Assembly: GCF_019459225.1 (NCBI RefSeq)
Contig: NZ_JAIAZY010000016.1
Coordinates: 21,499-85,498 of the forward strand
Reading direction: 5' to 3'
Source: Bacillus sp. IITD106
Lineage (GTDB): Bacteria > Bacillota > Bacilli > Bacillales > Bacillaceae_C
Length of the DNA: 64,000 bases
Positions 45,632-53,480 of the stretch are shown here, one piece after another. The notes beneath the pieces are model-generated. The model saw only the letters and a list, made by a program, of their open reading frames with translations, was not told where the DNA came from and ran no database searches. How positions within the stretch are numbered: position 1 is the stretch's first letter; every line of letters begins with the position of its first letter. A program made the translations under genes and the position numbers.

Positions 45632-47165
45632 AATAAATTTCCACATCCCCTTCGCGCTTTTGAATGATTTCTGTCTTACACCAATGTTCATCTTCATGCG
45701 GATAATCACTTCTAAAATGCCCGCCACGGCTTTCTGTCCTGGTTAAGGCAGCTTCCGTAATCAAATAAGCATTGATATACATGAAAATAGCTTGAATATC
45801 TTCAACAGAATAAGGATCAAGGCTTGTTAATTCATTAACATTTAACTGCTTAAGCCACTGCTTCTGTTTATCTAAAAGTTTCTTCGTTCGGACGATGCCG
45901 GCTCTTTTCATCATCGTATCTTTTAGGATTTGAATATCCGGAAGGAATGCTTTTCTTCGATAAGGTTGAAATGTTCTAGGAAACTCTGAAATTGGGTACT
46001 TTTTTGAATCTGAATTAATAAATTGTGATAGTTTTTTACCTTGATAAAGACCTTCTAATAGAGAATTACTTGCCAATCGATTGGCTCCATGAAGACCGGT
46101 ACAGGACGCCTCCCCAATCGCAAATAGTCCTTCAAGTGACGAACGACCAATCAAATCCGTTTTAATGCCCCCCATTAAAAAGTGACTGCCTGGTACGACC
46201 GGAATTTTTCCTTCTGATAGGTCAATTCTATTTTGCACGCACATAGTCGTTATTGAAGGAAACCTATTTTCAAAGTGTTTGAGATTTCTAATATCTAGAT
46301 ATACTTCATGTCCCTTTTCGATAAAGTTTAGAATAGTTTGGGAAACAACATGTCTTGGAGCAAGGTCTTTTAATGGGTGGATGCCTTCCATAATGGGTGT
46401 TCCATCCTCAGTAACTAAAATCGCTCCCTCCCCTCTAACTGCCTCTGAAATCAATCCTTTCGCTTCTCCATCCGTATATAAAAGGGTAGGGTGAAACTGC
46501 ATAAATTCCATATCAACTATATCTGCTCCTGCTAAATACGCCATGGCAATCCCATCGCCTGTCACCGTTGGGGCATTGGACGTATAGGAATAAATTTGCC
46601 CACATCCGCCAGTAGCAAGGATTACATAACTTCCATAAAAATAACTAATTGTGCCCGCTTCGTCTTTAGCTTTTACACCAATACACCGTTTTTGTATTTG
46701 ATCGATGATTAATTCATAGGCAAAAACGTTCTCTTCAACTTTTATATTTTCTGTTAGTTTATGAATCAAATACTCTATGACATGTTTTCCGGTTGCATCG
46801 CCGCCGCTATGAACGATTCGATTTTCACTATGTGCTCCTTCCAGTCCAAGCTGTAGATCTCCATTTTGATCCTTGTCAAAAATGTCAACTTGATCAGCAA
46901 TCAGGGAAGGTGCCTCGTTCAATATTTCACGAACTGAAGCATCGTTATTGTGAAATCTTCCCGCTTCAAGAGTATCAGCACAGTGCTTCGCAAGGTCGTC
47001 CCCTGGCCCAATAGCCGCCGCTATGCCGCCTTGAGCCAAATAAGAATTTGTATTTCTGATAGTTGACTTTGTGAGAATCATCACGTTCTTATCCCGACTC
47101 AAAGAAGAGGCCAGTTGCAAAGCCGCAACCCCGCTGCCAATTATAAGTACATCATTCATTTCCAT
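45600..47165 (-). CDS. nadB: L-aspartate oxidase
   Basis: The 521-residue FAD enzyme has a dinucleotide-binding motif LIIGSGVAALQLASSL, the FAD segment TNSYLAQGGIAAAIGPGDD, HSGGDATGKHVIEYL, the catalytic region MEFMQFHPTLLY and HFLMGGIKTDLIGRSSLEGL with the GEASCTGLHGANRLASNSLLE box. It oxidises aspartate to iminoaspartate for NadA. It is the first gene of the operon, with a probable NiaR-type site upstream. Confidence 0.95.
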   Translation of the reverse strand: MEMNDVLIIGSGVAALQLASSLSRDKNVMILTKSTIRNTNSYLAQGGIAAAIGPGDDLAKHCADTLEAGRFHNNDASVREILNEAPSLIADQVDIFDKDQNGDLQLGLEGAHSENRIVHSGGDATGKHVIEYLIHKLTENIKVEENVFAYELIIDQIQKRCIGVKAKDEAGTISYFYGSYVILATGGCGQIYSYTSNAPTVTGDGIAMAYLAGADIVDMEFMQFHPTLLYTDGEAKGLISEAVRGEGAILVTEDGTPIMEGIHPLKDLAPRHVVSQTILNFIEKGHEVYLDIRNLKHFENRFPSITTMCVQNRIDLSEGKIPVVPGSHFLMGGIKTDLIGRSSLEGLFAIGEASCTGLHGANRLASNSLLEGLYQGKKLSQFINSDSKKYPISEFPRTFQPYRRKAFLPDIQILKDTMMKRAGIVRTKKLLDKQKQWLKQLNVNELTSLDPYSVEDIQAIFMYINAYLITEAALTRTESRGGHFRSDYPHEDEHWCKTEIIQKREGDVEIYYEQGEATHVN

Positions 47166-47182
47166 GACGAAAGCCTCCTGGG

Positions 47183-47200
47183 TTTACAGGTGTCTTGACA
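47183..47200. promoter_or_regulatory. Possible NiaR/NadR-type operator upstream of nadB
   Basis: TTTACAGGTGTCTTGACA contains the palindrome TGTC-TT-GACA and lies 18 bases before the nadB ATG, as expected for the niacin-responsive repressor of Bacillus nad operons. The repressor gene itself is not in this window. Confidence 0.5.
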
Positions 47201-47424
47201 TATATATTTACACATATTCAATATAATTACAATCTTTTTCGTATAAAAAGATGTATAGAATCTATTGGGAGTGCAAAAGGACATCATGACACACAAATCA
47301 TTTGCCGGTAACTGTATGACAGGTATACCACTTTCATCTATTCCTTTAGAACTATGTTATTCACATCGTTGCATTGTTAAGATAATAGTAGGTATTGCAG
47401 AAAATCCTAAGGGGGAGAGACAAC

Positions 47425-47793
47425 TTGGGAAAAAGAAAAACAAAGAAAGAATTGGCTAAACAAAGAAAACTTCAAAAAGAACGTGCTCTGGCAAACCGGA
47501 AAAGAGAAGCAAACCTTATGTATAAAATCACTTCATTCGTTATGGATGTTATGCTGTACATTTTTAAAGGGATAGCCATGTTCATTTCGTCTTTGTTTAT
47601 AGTAGGATCTAAAGTGGTTAATATTATATCGGTGCTTGTTCTATTATTATTATTGGGGAATATTTTATATAGTGCTTCTGAAGATGATTTAAACGGGATT
47701 CTTGTATCCATTATTGGAGTATTGGTTCTTGGTTCCGTTTTGTTTTTTATCAAAAAGTCCGAAAAAAAAATAGGACGAAGAACGCCCCCCTAA
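47425..47793 (+). CDS. Small hypothetical membrane protein
   Basis: This 122-residue protein matches no family I recognise. The TTG start at 47425 lies six bases after GGGGGAGA. The first 32 residues are extremely basic (GKRKTKKELAKQRKLQKERA and on), followed by three hydrophobic segments (near 37-60, 63-83 and 90-112) and a short basic tail. The basic head could bind RNA, ribosomes or phospholipid. It overlaps with its 3' end a hairpin that works as terminator on the other strand. Confidence 0.6.
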   Translation: MGKRKTKKELAKQRKLQKERALANRKREANLMYKITSFVMDVMLYIFKGIAMFISSLFIVGSKVVNIISVLVLLLLLGNILYSASEDDLNGILVSIIGVLVLGSVLFFIKKSEKKIGRRTPP

Positions 47794-47810
47794 AAGAGGA
47801 TCTTCGCCCT
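47772..47810 (-). terminator. Terminator of the small minus-strand gene
   Basis: On the minus strand AGGGCGAAGA/TCTTCGTCCT is followed by ATTTTTTTTT. It overlaps the 3' end of the plus-strand gene at 47425 and lies 57 bases past the small ORF at 47867. Confidence 0.75.
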
Positions 47811-47866
47811 ATCGGAAAATTGAAAACAAAAATTGGCATTAGTTTATTATTCATTACACTTGAGCT

Positions 47867-47977
47867 TTAGCTCCTTGTGCCTCGAGCATTAGATTTACCT
47901 TTTTTCTTTTGTTGTTCATCTGGTCGTTTTTCTTTACCATTTCGATTTTCTTTGTGTGCCTCCGAGTCTTTAACCAT
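47867..47977 (-). CDS. Small basic hydrophilic protein, 36 residues
   Basis: ATG 47977 follows GGAGGG by six bases and opens a 36-codon frame starting MVKDSEAHKENRNGKEKRPD and ending NARGTRS. It is strongly charged, without Cys, aromatic or hydrophobic runs, like the many tiny disordered (often spore-associated) proteins of bacilli. A good intrinsic terminator follows downstream, so it has the signs of a real transcription unit. I cannot assign it to a named family. Confidence 0.6.
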   Translation of the reverse strand: MVKDSEAHKENRNGKEKRPDEQQKKKGKSNARGTRS

Positions 47978-48263
47978 GTTATTCCCTCCGTTGTCACTAA
48001 AGAATAGTTGCAGTTAGAACGCTTATAGCTACATCAATATAGATATTTCCTTTTGCCCAAATAACAAATGCCAATATTATAATAACCGGGAAATGGTAAG
48101 TTATTCACCATGTCCTTCATCAGCATTTTGCCGTTTAGTTTCATTTTTTATGAAAGGTCTAAAAAAATAGAAGGTTTATGACCTACTATTGTGGAATACA
48201 TTGTATGAGACACCTGGGAGATAACACCATCTTGAACGACTATTTGATAATGGAGGTATGTTC

Positions 48264-48818
48264 ATGAGTAAAAAAGTGTTAATCATTACAGGGGATGCAG
48301 TAGAGGCTTTAGAAGTGTTCTATCCTTATTATCGTTGTTTGGAAGAGGGGTTTGAAACAACCATCGCTTCGCCTTCTGTCAAAAAATTGTATACAGTGAG
48401 CCATGATTTTATCGAGGGAACGGAAACATACGTAGAGAAGCCCGCGTATGGGTTAGATTCTCATGTGGCTTTTGCGGATGTGGATCCTACTGAATATGAT
48501 GGACTCATCATACCTGGAGGACGGGCACCGGAGTATATTCGACTGGACGAATCGGTTCCAGCCATTGTCCGACATTTCTTTGAGGAAAATAAACCTGTTG
48601 GAGCAATCTGCCATGCGGCGCAGGTCCTTTCCGTTGTCCCTGATTTGATGAAAGGAAAAGAATATACGGCCTATATTGCTTGTAAACCAGATGTACAAGC
48701 TTGCGGCGCAACATATATTGATGAGCACTTACACGTTCACGAAAACCTTGTCTCTGGACATGCTTGGCCTGATCTTCCGGGGTTTATGCGTGAGTTTATC
48801 AGTTTATTAAAAAAATAA
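48264..48818 (+). CDS. DJ-1/PfpI family protein
   Basis: The 184-residue cytosolic protein has the DJ-1/PfpI fold, with the nucleophile elbow Cys in PVGAICHAAQVLS (about residue 117), a conserved Glu/Asp pattern at GDAVEALEVFYPYY and the GLIIPGGRAPEYIRL loop. Members act as glyoxalase III/deglycases, chaperones or proteases. ATG 48264, six bases after GGAGGT, is the better of two close starts (48258 abuts the site). It is followed by a terminator. Confidence 0.9.
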   Translation: MSKKVLIITGDAVEALEVFYPYYRCLEEGFETTIASPSVKKLYTVSHDFIEGTETYVEKPAYGLDSHVAFADVDPTEYDGLIIPGGRAPEYIRLDESVPAIVRHFFEENKPVGAICHAAQVLSVVPDLMKGKEYTAYIACKPDVQACGATYIDEHLHVHENLVSGHAWPDLPGFMREFISLLKK

Positions 48819-48848
48819 TAGAGGCGAAGAAATGTTAATTGCAAAAAG

Positions 48849-48888
48849 ATAAGCTAGGCAAGATATTTTATATCGCCTAGCTTTTTAT
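48849..48888. terminator. Bidirectional intrinsic terminator
   Basis: The AAGCTAGGC/GCCTAGCTT stem, with T run after it and A run before it, lies between the convergent DJ-1 and ogt genes. Confidence 0.85.
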
Positions 48889-48898
48889 GCTCCATTTT

Positions 48899-49387
48899 TC
48901 AAATCAGCTTCTGTAAAGATTTTTTCTCGTGCTGCAGCAGCCATTCCTTTCTCCATAGACCGCCCGCGTACCCAGTTAATGTCCCATTTGAACCAATTAT
49001 TCTATGGCAAGGAATAACAATGCTCAATTTGTTTTTCCCATTTGCACTTCCTACAGCTCTAATCGCTTTTTCATTTCCAATGGAAACGGCAATATCCTTG
49101 TAAGACCCCGTCTCAGCATAAGGTATCTTTACTAATGCGTTCCATACTGACTTTTGAAAGTCAGTCCCTTCAAATTGATACGGGAAAGTAAATTCTCGGC
49201 GCTTCCCTTTAAAATATTCGTCAAGCTGGTTATAACATTCCGTTAAAACTGAGGGAGTTTCAGGTTGTACAAAGTTCTCCGGTTTCTTTTTCTCAGAAAA
49301 AAGAATGGAACGGATCGATTCATCGGTGCCGATTATTTCTATTACTCCAATCGGCGATTCATAATCTACTTTATACATTTTCATCAT
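48899..49387 (-). CDS. ogt: Methylated-DNA--protein-cysteine methyltransferase (AdaB/Ogt)
   Basis: The 162-residue suicide enzyme has the acceptor Cys in VIPCHRIIGSNGTLTGYAGG, the HTH arginine-finger region KAIRAVGSANGKN and the N-terminal split-beta domain. It removes methyl groups from O6-methylguanine. Its start overlaps the alkA fragment by 17 bases, so it is the last gene of the ada-type operon. Confidence 0.94.
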   Translation of the reverse strand: MMKMYKVDYESPIGVIEIIGTDESIRSILFSEKKKPENFVQPETPSVLTECYNQLDEYFKGKRREFTFPYQFEGTDFQKSVWNALVKIPYAETGSYKDIAVSIGNEKAIRAVGSANGKNKLSIVIPCHRIIGSNGTLTGYAGGLWRKEWLLQHEKKSLQKLI

Positions 49388-50287
49388 ATAAGGACCTCCA
49401 AAGATAAAAGGTAGCCAGAGCCTCGCAACCTTTCCAATTTGCTGCTAATGCTTGGATTTTTTCAATAGACGGTTTCCTTTCAAGACGTAACAGATGTTTC
49501 AAGGCATTATGAAGCCCAACATCTGCAATCGGAAAGGAATCGGTATAACGTAAACATTTCATCATCCATAATCGGCTGTCCATGCCCCCACACCTCTTAA
49601 GGACATTAGTGATTTTTGTACTTGCTCATAATCTTGTTTCTGAAGCAAGCCTGCTTTTGTTAATTCGCCATTATTCATAGCTTTAGCAATACCAATAATA
49701 TATTCAGCCTTTCTACTTGTAAATTGCAGTTTTCGAAAATCCTCCACACCTAATGTCGCAATTTTTTCATATGAGGGGAATATCCAAAACGTTTCCTCGT
49801 TAAAAATAAGACTCTCCCCAAATTGTTCAACAAAGCGTTTCTTTAATGTGTATGCAAAAGTCAAGTTGATTTGTTGCCCGGTTACCGCCCATACTAAAGC
49901 TTCAAATAAATCTGGAATGCCTATAATCCGCAAGCCATAATATTTCTCAGTAAGTTCCTTTAAAATGTTATCTTGCCTAGCTATTTGATAAAACTCCCCT
50001 AGGTCCTGATCTAAATCAAACCACTCCCAAACATACTCCGCCACCTTTATACGAGAATCAAAAGATGGAGGATGTATAGGAAATTCAACCGTTATAGAAC
50101 CATCGATAAACGAAATTTTAAATAAAATTAATGATTCTTTCACTTTTATTAACTTGTATACAGATCTCTCTTTAATTTGATGAAGTATTTCTTGGTCGGA
50201 CCTGCCTAGAAAAACTAAACATTCTTCAAAATTAAACTCTTTTGGCGGAAAAATCTCCATATGGGATATATAATCATTCCACTTCAT
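49371..50287 (-). pseudogene. alkA: DNA-3-methyladenine glycosylase II (AlkA-like), frameshifted
   Basis: Two frames together give a complete AlkA-type glycosylase of about 305 residues. The first (from ATG 50287) has the N-terminal domain and ends in the helix-hairpin-helix SLRGVGAWTADYG-stop. The second frame picks up MMKCLRYTDSFPIADVGLHN to 49371. Between Tyr and Met only two bases (GG) are present where a codon is expected, so one base is missing near 49566. The catalytic Asp (in IADVGL) lies after the break, so the first product would be inactive. The flanking frames are otherwise clean, suggesting a recent loss or a sequencing error. It sits between adaA and ogt with overlapping ends on both sides. 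Confidence 0.88.
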
Positions 50288-50846
50288 TTCTAGAGTTCCT
50301 CGTTCGAAATTCACTGGGCGAACAATTTTTTATATTTCGAAACACCTTATAAAAATTGGAAGCACTTCGAAATCCCACCTCATAGCAAATCTCTAAATTC
50401 GTTTTATCCGTACTGTTTAGGAGATTTGCTGCTTTGTCGATGCGTATTTTTTCTAAGTAGGTGCGTGGTGTTTCATCTGTTTCCTCTTTAAATAAGCGTT
50501 CCAAATAATAAGGACTCAAACCTGCGTGATCCGCTATATCCATTAAGACCAAATTTTGTTTATAATGATTGACTAAAAATGAAATGATGTTTCTGACGAG
50601 TGCAACATGCGGGGAATGCTCGACTTCCGGCTGACATCTTTTGCATGCGCGATAACCCGCCTGTTCAACTTCATTCATATCATAAAAAAATTCTACATTC
50701 GTTTTTTTCGGCTTCCTTGATCTACAGGAAGGACGGCAATATATTTTCGTCGTTTTCACAGCTGTAAAAAAGAGGCCATCATACTTGCGATCACATGCAT
50801 TGATGATTTCCCACATTTCTTCGAACGAAAGATTGATATTTCCCAT
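50274..50846 (-). CDS. adaA: Methylphosphotriester-DNA methyltransferase/activator
   Basis: The 190-residue AdaA has an N-terminal zinc domain with four cysteines (KIYCRPSCRSRKP and YRACKRCQ; the first is the methyl acceptor) and a C-terminal AraC HTH pair (HAGLSPYYLERLFKEETDET, EICYEVGFRSASNFYKVFRN). Once methylated it activates its own operon. The start at 50846 gives the best spacing from AAGGAGG; ATGs at 50849 and 50879 are also in frame. The operon order is adaA-alkA-ogt, whereas B. subtilis has adaAB and a divergent alkA. Confidence 0.93.
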   Translation of the reverse strand: MGNINLSFEEMWEIINACDRKYDGLFFTAVKTTKIYCRPSCRSRKPKKTNVEFFYDMNEVEQAGYRACKRCQPEVEHSPHVALVRNIISFLVNHYKQNLVLMDIADHAGLSPYYLERLFKEETDETPRTYLEKIRIDKAANLLNSTDKTNLEICYEVGFRSASNFYKVFRNIKNCSPSEFRTRNSRNEVE

Positions 50847-51066
50847 CATCAGCCTCCTTATCAGTTCGCCAACATACAAATGTTGAGATCATGTCCTTTA
50901 CAACTATGGCTATAATGTTCATTAGATTTATTTTAACAAGTAGTGTACTCCCTTTTCATCCTCAATCTTGCTCTTATGGTCTGTCCCCAATACAGGGGAA
51001 TTTTCCCGAAAATTACACAAGAAAAGGATAATCCTAGCAAAAACAAAAAACCTCATCTTATCTTTT

Positions 51067-52185
51067 TTACCAAAACCTGCGTAGGATTCTGAAGATGATG
51101 AAAACAATTCCGTTGAAGAGTGCAAGCGTCAATCCATCAACGATGATCGCATCCATCATTTCGGCTGGAGCCGATTGAAAAGAGCGTAAAAACACCCAGC
51201 CCAACAGTTGTACAATTAAAATCAGCCCGACATCTCTTAAAGATCGATACCATTTTACTTGCTCTCGCCAGTAAGCTCCCACGACTAAAAGAAGCATAAA
51301 ATTTATGCCAGTTACCATAAAAGAAGGAGAGTCATCTCCGAACATGCCATCATCCAACTGCCAAGATGGCATCCAGTTGACGGCGATCAAGAAATTACCG
51401 ATTAACATCGCCAGCAAAATAAGATTAAACACTTTCTTATCACGCATTAATTCTTTTTCTCGTTTTTTCTCCCTCATTTCCGAACTATACCATAATTTTA
51501 AGCCTCTATATCGAATCGTTCCTATTCCAGGCGAGCTTGTATCACTATCATATGGTACCTTCGGCAATTCATCGTATCCTGTCTGGTAATCTTCTAGCTG
51601 CACAACATTTACATTTGCAGCAGAGCTATAGACTGGAATACCATTTTGTTTAAATCGCTGTACCCATTCTTCTAGCTTTTTAGAATCCTCCAATCCAAAT
51701 AAGGAATATTGCGGATGACCTTTCTCATCCGTCCATTTCATAATAATTTTAGCTCCAATAATATGAAAACCCATATGATTTGAACCTCTGGATTGGTAAC
51801 GGGTTGTCCGAGCGATCAGAACTTCCTGCATTTGCTCAAAAGGAACGAATTGCTCTAGTTCCTCTCCTGTTTTTATATTTTTAACGTATGTATAATAACC
51901 ACCTTCTAGCAATTCACATTTCAAGACAATATCGGAATACATCTTGTTGGACATCCGAATTAAGCGAGCCGCCCATATGAAAAACGCACTAAACGCAAAA
52001 CAAGCGATCACTCCAAACCATAGTTGCCCAAACATCAATAAAATTCCGCAGACAAATGCTGCCATTCCAATTAAATAAAAAAACCATAATATGATAATAT
52101 GGACGATTTTTGCCCATCTAGGAATATCGTTTGAGTATTTCAGGTCTTCTTTTTCACGCATTTCAATCAAATCTAGTTCCCCCAA
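51067..52185 (-). CDS. Hypothetical multi-pass membrane protein
   Basis: This protein of about 372 residues is of no family I recognise. It has two membrane helices near residues 28-75, then a cytosolic or external domain of about 170 residues with a PH-like look (CELLEGGYYTYVKNIKTGEE, FGLEDSKKLEEWVQRFKQNG), and four helices from about 250 onward. Possible starts are TTG 52185, TTG 52170 (eight bases after GGGGGA) and ATG 52161; I cannot decide among them. It is a single gene with no clear partner. Confidence 0.7.
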   Translation of the reverse strand: MGELDLIEMREKEDLKYSNDIPRWAKIVHIIILWFFYLIGMAAFVCGILLMFGQLWFGVIACFAFSAFFIWAARLIRMSNKMYSDIVLKCELLEGGYYTYVKNIKTGEELEQFVPFEQMQEVLIARTTRYQSRGSNHMGFHIIGAKIIMKWTDEKGHPQYSLFGLEDSKKLEEWVQRFKQNGIPVYSSAANVNVVQLEDYQTGYDELPKVPYDSDTSSPGIGTIRYRGLKLWYSSEMREKKREKELMRDKKVFNLILLAMLIGNFLIAVNWMPSWQLDDGMFGDDSPSFMVTGINFMLLLVVGAYWREQVKWYRSLRDVGLILIVQLLGWVFLRSFQSAPAEMMDAIIVDGLTLALFNGIVFIIFRILRRFW

Positions 52186-52455
52186 TCCTACTCTGTGTCA
52201 TTCAGTGTAAAGCATAACACCCAACACCGCTCCTTACTATAAAAATACCAAATCTCAAATGTGAAACAAGGGTATTTCGATACAATTTCTTATTAACCGC
52301 CAGCAGTAGGATTTCTCTTTAATTTAGAGAATATAGAAAAGTAAAAATGGAGGTATGTTTATGCGGGATGACCTTGTCATTTGAATATACTTAAAAAAAT
52401 CTATGTTTGTTTGAAATAGCCGTGAAAACGTTATTTGAAAATTAATTCTCGAAAG

Positions 52456-52497
52456 CAGCAACGACGTGTACAATCCACGTTATTGCTGTTTTTAGTT
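52456..52497 (+). terminator. Intrinsic terminator in the gap before the VOC gene
   Basis: CAGCAA-ACGTG/CACGT-TTGCTG is followed by TTTTTAG. No convincing gene precedes it: only a seven-codon frame (52361-52384) with a good ribosome site, so it may end a small RNA or a decayed gene. The rest of the gap 52186-52576 shows nothing else. Confidence 0.6.
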
Positions 52498-52576
52498 AAT
52501 AATCGCCTTATTTAATGGCCTCCCTTCCCATTATTTTCTCGAATTCAAAATTTATTGAATAATTTTAAAATAACTC

Positions 52577-52605
52577 TTGACATCTACAAAATTTACCCAT
52601 ATTAT
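52577..52605 (+). promoter_or_regulatory. Strong sigma-A promoter of the VOC gene
   Basis: -35 TTGACA (52577-52582) and -10 TATTAT (52600-52605), with a 17-base spacer, lie 57 bases upstream of the start codon. Confidence 0.85.
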
Positions 52606-52610
52606 TTGAA

Positions 52611-52636
52611 TGTAATTTTACCTTTGTAAAGTTACA
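52611..52636. promoter_or_regulatory. Operator-like dyad downstream of the VOC promoter
   Basis: TGTAATTTTAC-CTTT-GTAAAGTTACA has 10 of 11 arm positions matching and lies just after the -10 box, over the transcription start. This is a classic repressor position. No regulator gene adjoins it. Confidence 0.65.
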
Positions 52637-52661
52637 ATAATAACTTATGAGGTGATGAAAA

Positions 52662-53078
52662 GTGGCTTTGCAATCAAGCATGACCTTTATCAATCTTCCG
52701 GTCAAGGATCTGAAGAAAACGATGGATTTTTTCACCCACATTGGATTTACGTTTAATCCTCAATTCACCGATGATAAAGCAGCTAGTATGGTCATAAATG
52801 ACAACACTTATGCCCATTTTCTTACAGAAGCCTTCTTCAAGAATTTCACCACGAAAGCAATTTCCGATGCAACAAAGAGCACAGAAGTATTAATCGCCCT
52901 TTCTGCACAAAACAGGGAACAAGTCGATGAAATTGTAAAAAAAGCGATTGAGTCTGGAGGCAGCCCTGCATCCGATCCACAAGATCACGGATTTATGTAC
53001 CAGTGGAGCTTTCAGGACCTTGACGGCCATATATGGGAAGTGGCCTATATGGATCCATCGGCTATGCAGCAAGGGTAG
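52662..53078 (+). CDS. VOC-family protein (glyoxalase-like)
   Basis: The 138-residue protein has the vicinal-oxygen-chelate fold, with MTFINLPVKDLKKTMDFFTH at the start and a typical end WSFQDLDGHIWEVAYMDPSA, where the His and Glu (DGHIWEV) are metal ligands. Many of these are annotated as lactoylglutathione lyase-like or extradiol dioxygenase-like without proven substrate. Start GTG 52662 is placed eight bases after GAGGTG. It is monocistronic under the promoter and dyad described upstream. Confidence 0.88.
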   Translation: MALQSSMTFINLPVKDLKKTMDFFTHIGFTFNPQFTDDKAASMVINDNTYAHFLTEAFFKNFTTKAISDATKSTEVLIALSAQNREQVDEIVKKAIESGGSPASDPQDHGFMYQWSFQDLDGHIWEVAYMDPSAMQQG

Positions 53079-53138
53079 GATTTTCCACTTAGACTTTACT
53101 TACTGTCATAGACACTCTAACTTTTTCAGTGAATACAG

Positions 53139-53188
53139 AAGGACGGCTTTTTCTTCCTATTAAGGAAGTTCAAAACCGTCCTTTCTCT
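53139..53188. terminator. Terminator after VOC gene
   Basis: AAGGACGG/CCGTCCTT with an inner CTTCCT/AGGAAG stem is followed by TCTCTTATT. A very similar hairpin follows the L,D-transpeptidase gene at 57370. Confidence 0.75.
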
Positions 53189-53241
53189 TATTAAGGATAC
53201 TAGCTTTTCTTAGCGAATTTCCTTTAACTGCCCTCGTTTAA

Positions 53242-53480
53242 TGAACCTCCCGCCGCTTAAAACATGCTGTTTTTGAAGTGGGGGTTTCCAAACAAATCGA
53301 TAAAAGATTCCAACAAGGAATGGGGGTTGCCCATTCCTTTTGTGACAAGTCACAGGAATTCGTCCTATCAACTAGATTTGGCAACAGTCATTTCATTGAC
53401 TGGGTCGGAACAGACCATCTACTACTTCCCGCCTTAGGCGATCCGTAGATACTTTGTATGGTTCAGGCTAAAATCGAGTT
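53242..53480 (-). ncRNA. Candidate omega RNA (reRNA) of the TnpB element
   Basis: On the minus strand, from the end of tnpB to the presumed right end, five hairpins follow each other: 53431-53441 (CGCCttaGGCG), 53403-53417 (GGTC/GACC), 53385-53402 (CAGTCA/TGACTG), 53341-53354 (TGTGAC/GTCACA) and 53315-53339 (AAGGAATGGG/CCCATTCCTT). This is the position and character of TnpB guide RNAs, which overlap the tnpB 3' end and run to the transposon end. The presumed right end is GGAGGTTCA at about 53242; the guide would then be the flanking bases 53241 downward. Confidence 0.6.

Noticed and set aside
47265..47459. A 64-codon plus-strand frame upstream of the small membrane protein
   Set aside because: It has no good ribosome site, overlaps the better frame starting TTG 47425 and shows no family-like features.
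52361..52384. Seven-codon frame with a good GGAGGT site (MRDDLVI)
   Set aside because: Too short to claim as a gene; probably a chance frame or the scar of a lost gene.
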